Under the pieces are notes generated by a model. The model was not told the DNA's origin. It did no database searches and saw nothing but the letters and a program-made list of their open reading frames with translations. Of a DNA stretch of 64,000 nucleotides, positions 1 through 7,194 are shown in pieces. The DNA lies in contig JAEUHS010000068.1 in assembly GCA_016794035.1 (NCBI GenBank), forward strand, positions 1 to 64,000, written 5' to 3'. The stretch's first letter is position 1; each line of letters starts with the position of its first letter. This DNA comes from Planctomycetota bacterium. Its GTDB lineage: Bacteria; Planctomycetota; UBA1135; UBA2386. The translations under genes were made by a program, and so were the position numbers.

Positions 1-1
1 G

Positions 2-673
2 CCGGTCGCCGCGCCGGTCGCCGCCGCGCCGCAGCGCGTCGCGGCGACGGTCGACGACCAGCAGATCGCGGCCGCGGTCGAGGCCTACCTGCAGAAGCGC
101 GGCGGTGCCGCCCGCGCCGGGGACGCGAAGGCGGCGGCGTCGTTCGACCTCGACACCGACTTCGACTCGCTGTCGGGCACGAACTTCTGGTCGCACGGCG
201 AGCTGTGGAAGAGGGCCTTCGCCGCCGGGAAGATGGACGACGTGATCGCGCAGTTCGAGGCGCTGGCGAAGGCCAACCCGCAGGACGTCGCGGCGCAGAT
301 GGACCTGGCGCGCGCCTACATGGCCTACCTGCAGATGGATCAGAGCAAGTGGCAGCTGTCGATGAAGGCCGACAAGGTGTTCGACGACGTGCTCGCGCTC
401 GACCACAACCACTGGGAGGCGCGCTTCACGAAGGCCGTCAGCTACACCTTCTATCCGGACTTCCTCGGCAAGAAGAAGGACGCGATCGCCAACTTCGAGA
501 CGCTGGTCCAGCAGCAGGAACTGCAGCCCGTGCAGCCGAACCAGGCGCAGACGTATCTCTACCTCGGCAACCTGCTGGAGCAGAGCGATCCGAAGCGCGC
601 GCAGGAGATCTGGGCGAAGGGGGCCAAGCGCCACCCGGACAACCAGGAGCTGCGGCAGAAGCTCGGCCAGTAG
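2..673 (+). CDS. TPR-like protein, 5' truncated by window edge
   Basis: This is an open frame running in from the left edge, so the true start lies outside the window. The first visible part is Ala/Pro/Val-rich linker. About 145 helical residues follow with tetratricopeptide-like pairs: 'KAFAAG..DDVIAQFEALAKANPQD', 'LARAYMAYLQ', 'DDVLALDHNHWEARF' and 'QTYLYLGNLLEQ', the last near the C-terminus. The gene reads as a chain of TPR repeats scoring items per step, a scaffold or bookkeeping module. No catalytic motif is visible. An internal ATG at 233 would give a 146-residue protein, but coding character continues upstream of it, so I call the longer partial frame. It converges on the AlkD-like gene, leaving 16 nt. 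No specific partner can be inferred. Confidence 0.75.
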   Translation, partial: PVAAPVAAAPQRVAATVDDQQIAAAVEAYLQKRGGAARAGDAKAAASFDLDTDFDSLSGTNFWSHGELWKRAFAAGKMDDVIAQFEALAKANPQDVAAQMDLARAYMAYLQMDQSKWQLSMKADKVFDDVLALDHNHWEARFTKAVSYTFYPDFLGKKKDAIANFETLVQQQELQPVQPNQAQTYLYLGNLLEQSDPKRAQEIWAKGAKRHPDNQELRQKLGQ

Positions 674-689
674 CGGCCCGCGCCCGGCG

Positions 690-1484
690 TCAGCTGCTCT
701 TGTTCGGCTTGCGCTTCGCCGCGGGCTTCTTCGCCGCCTTGGCCGGCGCCTTGGCCGCCGGCTTCGAGGCCACCGGCTTCGCCTTCGCCGCCGCTGCCGT
801 CTTCGCCGGCTTCGCGGCCTTCTTCGCCGCGACCTTCACCTTGCGGCCGTGTTTCGCCGCCAGCTCGCGCACCGCATCGGTGTGCACGGCCGCCGCGGCT
901 GCCAGCAACTCGTCGATCGCGCGCTGCAGCGTCGCGTCGGCGGTGGCGAACAGCGGCGTCGACAGCTCCTCGAAGCGCTCGAACGAGCCGCTGTCGTGCA
1001 GCAGCGGCAGCCGGCACGCGCGCACGGCGGCGCGCTGCAGCGCCTCGTTCGACGCGCTGGCGAAGCGGCGCAGGTCGCGCCACAGCTTCTTGTTCTTGAC
1101 CACCAGCGCGCCGAGCACGTCGCCGGCCAGGCGGGACGCCAGCTCGTCGGCGTCGCCGTCCTTCAGCAGCTTCTCGAGGAACTCGAGGTCGGCGGGTTCG
1201 AGCAGCTCCGACCGCGCGGCCAGCAGTTCGATGCCGACGGCGCGCAGCTCGTGGATGCGGCTCTGCCACAGCGTGCGCACGAACGCGGTCATCTGCGCGC
1301 GTCCCATCTGCGGGTAGGTCGCGGCCAGGTCCGCGGCGGCGGCGCGGATCGCATCGCCGTCGGCGCCGAGGAACGTCGTGTCGCCGCCGATCTCCTGTGC
1401 CAGCCGGGTGGCGAGCGCCGGCGAGCCGGCAGCTTGCAGGCGCTGCCGCAGCAGCGACTTCTCGCGGGCGAAGTTCATGCTCAT
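690..1484 (-). CDS. AlkD-like DNA alkylation-repeat protein with histone-H1-like tail
   Basis: The protein has 264 residues. Residues about 1-215 are all helical, with the HEAT-like pattern of the DNA alkylation repeat (AlkD) family: 'MTAFVRTLWQSRIHELRAVGI', then 'LASRLAGDVLGALV' and 'LWRDLRRFASASNEALQRAA'. In AlkD enzymes the equivalent segments carry Trp and Asp residues that grip alkylated bases. Here the usual 'NEWLRR' Trp is Ala, so glycosylase activity is uncertain. The last ~50 residues are an Ala/Lys/Pro tail resembling histone H1, expected to bind DNA non-specifically. The ATG at 1484 overlaps the stop of the cystathionine beta-synthase gene (ATGA), so the two should be translationally coupled. 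A second ATG two codons later is possible. Family assignment is moderate; the tail is plain in the sequence. Confidence 0.65.
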   Translation of the reverse strand: MSMNFAREKSLLRQRLQAAGSPALATRLAQEIGGDTTFLGADGDAIRAAAADLAATYPQMGRAQMTAFVRTLWQSRIHELRAVGIELLAARSELLEPADLEFLEKLLKDGDADELASRLAGDVLGALVVKNKKLWRDLRRFASASNEALQRAAVRACRLPLLHDSGSFERFEELSTPLFATADATLQRAIDELLAAAAAVHTDAVRELAAKHGRKVKVAAKKAAKPAKTAAAAKAKPVASKPAAKAPAKAAKKPAAKRKPNKSS

Positions 1485-2842
1485 ACGCTGGGCTTCCGGG
1501 TCAGGTGTTCGATCATGTCGAGCTTGGTGACGATGCCGACCACCCTGCGCGCGTCGTCGACGACCAGCGCCACCTCACCGCGCTCGAAGATGCGCGGCAG
1601 CTCGCTTGCAGGGGCGTGCGGGGCGATCGTCGACACCTTGCGCACCATCACCTCGACGACCTTGGTGTGGCCCGACGCGTTGCCGTCGACCAGCACGCGC
1701 AGCGCGTCGGCCTCGGTCAGGATGCCGGCGAGCTTGCCGTGGTCGGTCACCGGCACCTGCGAGAAGCCGCGCTCCTTGAACAGCGCCACCGCCTTGCTCA
1801 GCGGGTCGGCGACGTCGACGGTGACGACCTCGCGGCGCGGCATCGCGCGCAGCAGCTCCTCGATCGTGCCGACCGCCCAATCCTCCTCGAGGAAGCCGTT
1901 CTCGCGCATCCAGCGGTCCTCGACGAACTTCGTCATGTAGTTGCGGATGCCGTCGGTCAGGATCGTCAGGATGCGCGCCCCCTTCGGGAAGTCCTTCGCG
2001 ACCTGCATCGCCGCCCACACGGCCGAACCGCACGAGCCGCCGCAGAGCAGGCCCTCCTGGCGGATCAACTGGCGCGCCGTGCGGAAGCTGTCCTTGTCGT
2101 TCGACTTGACCCAGCGGTCGACCAGCGAGCGATCGAGCACGTCGGGGATGAAGTCGTAGCCGATGCCTTCGACCTTGTAGCTCTTGATCGGTCCGGGCCC
2201 GGCGAGGATCGAGCCCTCGGGGTCGACGCCGATGATCTGGCAACCGGGGATGCGCTGCTTCACCGTGCGGGCGACGCCGGTGATGGTGCCGCCGGTACCG
2301 GCGGTCATGACGACCGCGTCGCACTTGTCCTCGAGCTGATCGCAGATCTCCCTGCCGGTGCCCTCCTCGTGTGCGAGCGGGTTCGACGGATTGCCGTACT
2401 GATCGAGGATGTGCGAGTTCGGGATCACCTCGTGCAGTCGTCTGGCGACGCCGATGTGGCTCTCGGGCGCGTCCCACGCGGCCTCGGTGGGGGTGCGGAT
2501 GATCTCGGCGCCGAGCGCCTCGAGCACGACCTGCTTCTCGCGCGACATCTTCTCCGGCATCGTGATGATCACCCGGTAGCCGCGCACGGCCGCCGCCAGG
2601 GCCAGGCCGATGCCGGTGTTGCCGGAGGTCGGTTCGATCAGCGTGTCGCCGGGCTTGATGCGGCCCTGCTTCTCGGCGTCGAGCAGCATGCGCACGCCGA
2701 TGCGGTCCTTGACCGAGCCGCCCGGATTCAGGAACTCGCACTTGGCCAGCAGTTCCTGCGGCAGGTGGCGGCCGATGCGGGCCAGGCGGACGATGGGCGT
2801 CCCGCCGACGGCGGACAGGATGGAGTCGTGGATGCGGGGCAT
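1481..2842 (-). CDS. Cystathionine beta-synthase with C-terminal CBS pair
   Basis: The protein has 453 residues and is a PLP enzyme of the cysteine synthase / cystathionine beta-synthase family. It condenses serine (or an activated serine) with homocysteine or sulfide in cytosolic transsulfuration. The PLP lysine is K45 in 'NPGGSVKDR'. The phosphate or substrate loop TSGNTG is at 72-77, and 'GTGGTITG' follows at about 185. The last ~120 residues are two CBS motifs ('VTVDVADPLSKAVALF', 'VSTIAPHAPASELP'), the usual adenosyl-ligand regulatory pair. That tail favours cystathionine beta-synthase over simple cysteine synthase. The start ATG at 2842 gives the family's typical N-terminus; the frame stays open upstream, but that part is Arg/Ala-rich shadow. 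Its stop overlaps the start of the AlkD-like gene. Confidence 0.9.
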   Translation of the reverse strand: MPRIHDSILSAVGGTPIVRLARIGRHLPQELLAKCEFLNPGGSVKDRIGVRMLLDAEKQGRIKPGDTLIEPTSGNTGIGLALAAAVRGYRVIITMPEKMSREKQVVLEALGAEIIRTPTEAAWDAPESHIGVARRLHEVIPNSHILDQYGNPSNPLAHEEGTGREICDQLEDKCDAVVMTAGTGGTITGVARTVKQRIPGCQIIGVDPEGSILAGPGPIKSYKVEGIGYDFIPDVLDRSLVDRWVKSNDKDSFRTARQLIRQEGLLCGGSCGSAVWAAMQVAKDFPKGARILTILTDGIRNYMTKFVEDRWMRENGFLEEDWAVGTIEELLRAMPRREVVTVDVADPLSKAVALFKERGFSQVPVTDHGKLAGILTEADALRVLVDGNASGHTKVVEVMVRKVSTIAPHAPASELPRIFERGEVALVVDDARRVVGIVTKLDMIEHLTRKPSV

Positions 2843-2880
2843 GAGACAAGGATCTAAGCAGGCTCGGGCGGGGAAGGGAA

Positions 2881-4692
2881 ATGCGCGGGCCGGCCTTGTT
2901 CGCACAGGCTGTTCCGAGCATCGTTGTCCGGCCCGTGAACGAACCCGATCCGACGAGCGTCCCCGTGCCCGAGACCGCGCCGCCCGTTGGCTCGCCAGGG
3001 GCTGCCGCGCAGCCGCCTCGAGCAGCGGGCGAAGTCGCGCCGCCCGCGGCGCCGCGCGCTGACAACCCTGATGCCGGCGGCCCTGACGGCGGCGGCGGCG
3101 GCGCGGGGGACGGCGCCGGCCCGGAGCGTGGCGCGGACGGCGAGCGCAAGCGTCGCCGCCGGCGGCGCCGCCGCGGCAAGGGAGCCGGCGGGCCCGAGGA
3201 TGCCGCCGGCGGCGAGGCCGCCGGTGCCGCCGTGCCCGGCACGCCGCGGCCCGAGCGCGCACCGCGGCCCGAACGAGGGCCCCGGCCGGAGCGCGGGCCG
3301 CGCCACGGCCATGGGCAGGGTCGCGAGCACGGTCGCGGCCGCGCTGACGCCGGGCGCGGCGACTCGTCACACCATGCGATGCAGGCGGTGCGCGCGCTGG
3401 CCGACATGGCGCACGCGCTGCTGCGGGTCGAAGGTGTCGACGCGTTCGCGATGCCGCGCTACCTCGAGCTCAATCTGCGCGTGCCGCTCGACGGCGGCAA
3501 CGACGTGCGCCACGCGGCCGGCACCGCGGTCGAGCAGATCCTGCGCCGCGTGCGCGAGGTGCGTGAACACGAGAACGCGCTGCGCCCCGGCGCCGTCTAC
3601 AGCTACTTCGCCGACAGCTCGCACGCGGAGGGCTGCCGCCCGAGCGAGCCGCGCCTCGTGTTCGACGGCTACAGCTCGACCGGCAAGCCGCAGTTCGCGG
3701 ACTTCGTGACGATGTCGATCGAACGCAAGGACCCGAACATCGATCGCCTGCTCGCCGGCGAGGACATCGTGCTGACGCGCGTGACGATGGGGCGCGTGCT
3801 GCGCACGCAGCAGCTCGCCGAGTTCGGCAACCAGTCGCCGGTGTTCAAGATCCTCGGCCAGGTCGACGCCGGTCTGTTCAAGGTGCTCGGCGCCGCAGGC
3901 AAGTGTGCGTTCAGCTTCCAGCTGCTGCGCGGCACGACGCTCGAGGGCCGCGTGCGGCTGCGGTTGCATCCGGTTTCGGCCGTCGATCCGATGGAACTCG
4001 CCGATCCGGCGCTGATGCAGATCCTCAGCCGGTTCCAGCGGCGGCTCGACGACGAGGCGCTGCGCCTGCAGGGGCAGGTGCAGAACGGCGCGGTCGACGA
4101 GGAGGCCTTCGTGCTGCCGCTGCTCAACGACCTGGCGCGGCAGCTGCAGAACCGGACCCGCAACGCGGGCCGGCGCACCCAGCACGGGCTCGAGCGCAGC
4201 GAGACCGGCCAGCGGCCGACCTCACGCGCCTACCCCGACGCCGGCGAGGCCAGCGACGACGACATCCTCTGGGACCTCGACCAGAACACCGTCGTGGTGC
4301 TGGGGCCGAAGGGCCGCGTGCACGTGTTCACGCCCGCCGGCAGGCACGTGACCTCGGTCGTGATGCAGGGTGCGGCGGTCGAACGGCGCCGGCACATGGG
4401 CCGGTGGCGGCTCGCCGAGCCCGAGGAGCGCGGCGAGTTCCGGATCCAGATCAAGCGACTCGTCGCCGCGGGGCAGGACACGCCGCAGGACGACGCCGTG
4501 CCGGTGGTGCCGCCGGGCCCCGCCGCGCGGCAGCCGGGTGGTGCGAAGCCGGTGCCGGCCGAGCCGCCCTCGACCCAGCCGCCCTCCAGCCCGCCGCCGG
4601 CGGGCGAAGCACCGGCGGCCGAACCAGCCGCGGGCCAGTCGCCGCCGGGCGCGCCGCCCACGGACGACCCCGCACCGCCGGCGAGCAGTTGA
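2881..4692 (+). CDS. Large Arg/Pro/Ala-rich protein with unknown central domain
   Basis: The protein has 603 residues and I do not recognise the family. Residues 1-85 are Pro/Ala/Gly-rich and likely disordered. A run of ten basic residues follows (R89-R98), then three copies of an 'RPERGP'-type repeat and a Gly/His/Arg stretch to about 160. Residues ~165-530 look folded, starting with a helical segment ('AVRALADMAHALLRVEGVDAF'), then a mixed alpha/beta region. The end (~540-603) is again Pro/Ala-rich. The basic low-complexity head resembles nucleic-acid-binding linkers such as those of RNase E or Rho relatives, but no S1, KH or RRM motif is visible. An in-frame GTG at 2935 is an alternative start and would leave room for promoters against the divergent cystathionine synthase gene, whose start is only 38 nt away. 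A GGGAAGGG sequence precedes the ATG. Confidence 0.7.
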   Translation: MRGPALFAQAVPSIVVRPVNEPDPTSVPVPETAPPVGSPGAAAQPPRAAGEVAPPAAPRADNPDAGGPDGGGGGAGDGAGPERGADGERKRRRRRRRRGKGAGGPEDAAGGEAAGAAVPGTPRPERAPRPERGPRPERGPRHGHGQGREHGRGRADAGRGDSSHHAMQAVRALADMAHALLRVEGVDAFAMPRYLELNLRVPLDGGNDVRHAAGTAVEQILRRVREVREHENALRPGAVYSYFADSSHAEGCRPSEPRLVFDGYSSTGKPQFADFVTMSIERKDPNIDRLLAGEDIVLTRVTMGRVLRTQQLAEFGNQSPVFKILGQVDAGLFKVLGAAGKCAFSFQLLRGTTLEGRVRLRLHPVSAVDPMELADPALMQILSRFQRRLDDEALRLQGQVQNGAVDEEAFVLPLLNDLARQLQNRTRNAGRRTQHGLERSETGQRPTSRAYPDAGEASDDDILWDLDQNTVVVLGPKGRVHVFTPAGRHVTSVVMQGAAVERRRHMGRWRLAEPEERGEFRIQIKRLVAAGQDTPQDDAVPVVPPGPAARQPGGAKPVPAEPPSTQPPSSPPPAGEAPAAEPAAGQSPPGAPPTDDPAPPASS

Positions 4693-4707
4693 CCGGCGGA
4701 GGTCTCC

Positions 4708-5235
4708 GTGCGCCCGAAGATCGGCATCGTCACCGTCAGCGATCGCGCCAGCCAGGGCGTCTACGCGGATGCGTCGGGGCCCGCGATCGAAGCCGCGCTG
4801 CGCGACTACCTCGCGACCGAATGCGACTTCGACCGCCGCCTGTGCGCCGACGAACGCGACCGCATCGCCGCCGTGCTGCGCGATCTGGCGGCAGCTGGCT
4901 GCTGCCTGGTGTGCACGACGGGCGGCACCGGTCCGGCGCCGCGCGACGTGACGCCGGAGGCGATCGCCGACTGCTGCCACAAGGAACTGCCGGGCTTCGG
5001 CGAGCAGATGCGCGCGGCGTCGCTGCGCGCCGGCGTGCCCACGGCGATCCTGTCGCGGCAGACGGCGGCGGTGCTGGACCGCACGCTGGTGGTCACGCTG
5101 CCCGGCAAGCCGGCATCGATCCGCGTCTGCCTCGACGCCGTGTTCCCGGCCATTCCCTACTGCATCGACCTGATCGGCGGGCCGCGCCTCGAGGGCAATC
5201 CGGCGGTCGTGCAGGTGTTCCGCCCCAACCAGTAG
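4708..5235 (+). CDS. mogA: Molybdopterin adenylyltransferase-like protein (MogA/MoaB family)
   Basis: The protein has 175 residues. The MoCF-biosynthesis fold is shown by 'IGIVTVSDRASQGVYAD' at the N-terminus and by the signature TTGGTGPAPRDVTPEA at about 71-86. In MogA this loop binds molybdopterin and drives its adenylation in molybdenum cofactor synthesis; MoaB homologues share the motif, so the exact member is not certain. 'LPGKPASIRVCLDA' near the C-terminus is also typical. The start is GTG, chosen because GGCGGAGGT lies 6 nt upstream and the next ATG is far inside. The gene follows the Arg-rich protein by 15 nt and precedes a DUF4863-like gene by 4 nt, so the three probably share a transcript. 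No other molybdenum cofactor gene is in the window. Confidence 0.85.
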   Translation: MRPKIGIVTVSDRASQGVYADASGPAIEAALRDYLATECDFDRRLCADERDRIAAVLRDLAAAGCCLVCTTGGTGPAPRDVTPEAIADCCHKELPGFGEQMRAASLRAGVPTAILSRQTAAVLDRTLVVTLPGKPASIRVCLDAVFPAIPYCIDLIGGPRLEGNPAVVQVFRPNQ

Positions 5236-5239
5236 TGCC

Positions 5240-5707
5240 ATGACCGAGACCATGACCAAGGATCAGTTCGTCGAGCTGCTGCGGCCGATCGCCGCGGCAC
5301 TGCAGCCGGTCGACGTCGACGCCGCGGACGCGGCGACCGCTGCCGAACGCGCGGCGCCGTTCGCGGGCCCGCTGGTGGCCGCCGTGCGCACGGCGGCGAT
5401 CGCCAGCATCGGCTCCGACTGGTTGCTGCCGAGGGCGCAGGGCGGCATCCGCTTCGGTCGCGTCGCCAAGGACCTGCACGGCTTCAGCGTCGACGCCGTG
5501 TTGATGGACGTGCCGGGGCCGAGGCACCGCCATCCGAACGGCGAACTCGACCTGTGCTTCGCCACCCGCGGCGAGCCGAAGTTCGACGGCCATGTGCCCG
5601 GATGGGTCGTCTACGGCCGCGAGTCGGTGCACGTGCCGACCGTGCGCGGCGGCGAGATGTTGATCCTCTACTTCCTGCCGGGCGGCGCGATCGACTTCTC
5701 GGTCTGA
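5240..5707 (+). CDS. DUF4863-like cupin-type protein, possible hydroxylaminobenzoate lyase relative
   Basis: The protein has 155 residues and is soluble. The C-terminal half has the recognisable run 'GWVVYGRESVHVPTVRGGEM' and then 'LILYFLPGGAIDF'. From memory this fits the DUF4863 family, which includes the 4-hydroxylaminobenzoate lyase PnbB. The His pair in 'PRHRHPNGELDLCF' could be functional. The reaction in this organism is not predictable from sequence: no nitroaromatic-degradation genes are nearby, so the name is only a family pointer. The ATG lies 4 nt after the mogA stop, so the two are likely co-transcribed. Confidence 0.55.
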   Translation: MTETMTKDQFVELLRPIAAALQPVDVDAADAATAAERAAPFAGPLVAAVRTAAIASIGSDWLLPRAQGGIRFGRVAKDLHGFSVDAVLMDVPGPRHRHPNGELDLCFATRGEPKFDGHVPGWVVYGRESVHVPTVRGGEMLILYFLPGGAIDFSV

Positions 5708-5742
5708 AGACGACGCGCGCGCCGCTCTCGTCGCCGGCGCCG

Positions 5743-6798
5743 CTACTTCGTGTCTTCGCGCTGCGGCCTGGCCGCGGTCGCCGTGGCGCCGATCTGGCCG
5801 AGCAGGAACTGGCAGTGCTTGGCGACCGTGTCGGTGGTGGCGTTCTGCAGGGCCTGTTCGAGGAACGGCCGCGCCGCGGCGCCCTGGATCTGCTGCAGCG
5901 AGGTCAGGCAGTGCATCTGGAACAGCGGGTTCTCGACGCGATTCGGTGGCTCGCGATAGGCCTTCTCGATCGCCGGCACCGCGCGTTCACAGCGCCGTTC
6001 GCCGAGCACCTTGACGCACTCCTGCACCGTGACCAGGTCGTGTTCGGCGCGGCCCATCACCATCAGCAGCGTGTCCTCGAGCGCCGGGTCCTCGCTGAGC
6101 ACGTAGAGGCCGATGAAGTTGTGGAAGCCGGTCGCGGACATCGCCGCGAGGTCGGGGACCGCCATGCCCTGGGCGCCGGCGCGGTCGGGGTTGACGCCGC
6201 GCGACGACTCGGTCGAGACGATGTGGCGCAGCATCTGCTGCGCCAGCGGCCGGTCGGCCTCGATCAGCATGCGCGCCGCATCCCAGCGCATCTTCGGCGA
6301 CGGCAGCCGGGTGCCGGCGAGCACCTCCTTGGCGAGGCCCTTGCCGGCGGCCGGATCGATGCGCATCGCGGCCCGCACGAGGTAACGGGCCTCGTCGTAG
6401 TCCTTGTCCCCGTCGAGCTGCGCCAGCCGCTCGACGACCGGTTTCCAGGCATCCTCGCCGATCGCCTCGAACGCGCGCAGGATGGCGTCGATCTCGCGCT
6501 TCGCCGCCAGGAAGTCGGGTTCGGGCGTGCGCGCGCTGGTCACCAGCGGGGCGTAGACACGCAGCTTGGCCAGCAGTCCGGCCGGGCCGAGCGCGTCGGC
6601 GCGCTGTTCGAGCCGGATCCGGGTCACCTCGCCGTAGACCTCGCCCAGCAGGGAGTCGTTGGCGGCGCTGCGGGTCTCGAGGGCCGCCAGCCGAGCCTGC
6701 AGCCGCCAGGCCGCGACGCCGGTCCCGCCGAGGGCCGACAGGGTGACCAGCAGCAACAGCAGGGGCAGCAGGGGGCGCGGGGTCGGTGGGGGTTGCAT
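5743..6798 (-). CDS. Membrane-anchored helical-repeat protein, unknown function
   Basis: The protein has 351 residues. A Pro-rich cytoplasmic tip is followed by one hydrophobic segment (about 9-30, Leu-rich) and a short coiled-coil-like stretch ('LQARLAALETRSAANDSLLGEVYGEV'). It probably sits as a single-pass protein with the bulk outside the cytoplasm. The rest is helical, with TPR/HEAT-like pairs ('DYDEARYLVRAAMRIDPAAG', 'VKVLGERRCERAVPAIEKAYRE'). No enzyme motif is visible. The start is supported by a TACCTT hexamer at 6805-6810 that ends exactly 6 nt before the ATG, a spacing repeated at other genes here (likely leaderless). It converges on the DUF4863-like gene. Confidence 0.7.
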   Translation of the reverse strand: MQPPPTPRPLLPLLLLLVTLSALGGTGVAAWRLQARLAALETRSAANDSLLGEVYGEVTRIRLEQRADALGPAGLLAKLRVYAPLVTSARTPEPDFLAAKREIDAILRAFEAIGEDAWKPVVERLAQLDGDKDYDEARYLVRAAMRIDPAAGKGLAKEVLAGTRLPSPKMRWDAARMLIEADRPLAQQMLRHIVSTESSRGVNPDRAGAQGMAVPDLAAMSATGFHNFIGLYVLSEDPALEDTLLMVMGRAEHDLVTVQECVKVLGERRCERAVPAIEKAYREPPNRVENPLFQMHCLTSLQQIQGAAARPFLEQALQNATTDTVAKHCQFLLGQIGATATAARPQREDTK

Positions 6799-6804
6799 CG
6801 GCGC

Positions 6805-6833
6805 AAGGTAGTGGCCTCCCGCGCCGGCGTCAC
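6805..6833 (-). promoter_or_regulatory. Putative leaderless promoter of the helical-repeat protein
   Basis: On the minus strand, GTGACG (6828-6833) and TACCTT (6805-6810) are separated by 17 nt. They match the -35 core TGAC and a TAnnnT -10. The -10 ends 6 nt before the ATG at 6798, with spacer GCGCCG, so transcription would start at or next to the start codon. The spacing is visible; the promoter role is inferred. Confidence 0.45.
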
Positions 6834-7194
6834 GGTGCGTTCGAAGTCGAACAGAGGCCCGCCGCCGGCGTGCTGCATCGCACGCCCGGTCGGCGGGGTC
6901 CGGCTGGCGCCGGGCCGGTCTGCGCGCCGCCGGCGCACGTCAACTCCCGATGCCAACATCGATTCGGCCGTTCGACCGCCGGTCGCGGCGCCGCGCGGCG
7001 GCACGGGCACGGAAGTTGTCCCGGCGGCGCGCTGCGGCTCCCCCCGCCGTTCCACGTTGGCCTCCCGGCCAGCCTTGCAGCTTCTGCTGCGGTATGGTTT
7101 CCTTGCGTCGTCCGCCTCCAGCCCACCCCGCGTCCGCGCCTGCTCGGGGCCGCGCCGTCAGGTTTTGCCCTCCCGTCTTCGATACGAGGCCCAC
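6811..7194. other. Divergent intergenic region, 384 nt
   Basis: This is a gap between the helical-repeat gene (minus) and the first glycine-rich lipoprotein gene (plus), measured from the edge of the TACCTT box. It must hold the promoter for the downstream lipoprotein run. The only candidate I can point to for the plus strand is the AT-richer patch around 7080-7110; no convincing -35/-10 pair is visible there. ACGAGG at 7184-7189 is a plausible ribosome-binding site for the ATG at 7195. I see no RNA gene or repeat here. Confidence 0.4.

Noticed and set aside
5554..7194. Upstream extension of the first glycine-rich lipoprotein
   Set aside because: No coding character, overlaps the minus-strand helical-repeat gene, and would bury the lipoprotein signal in the middle.
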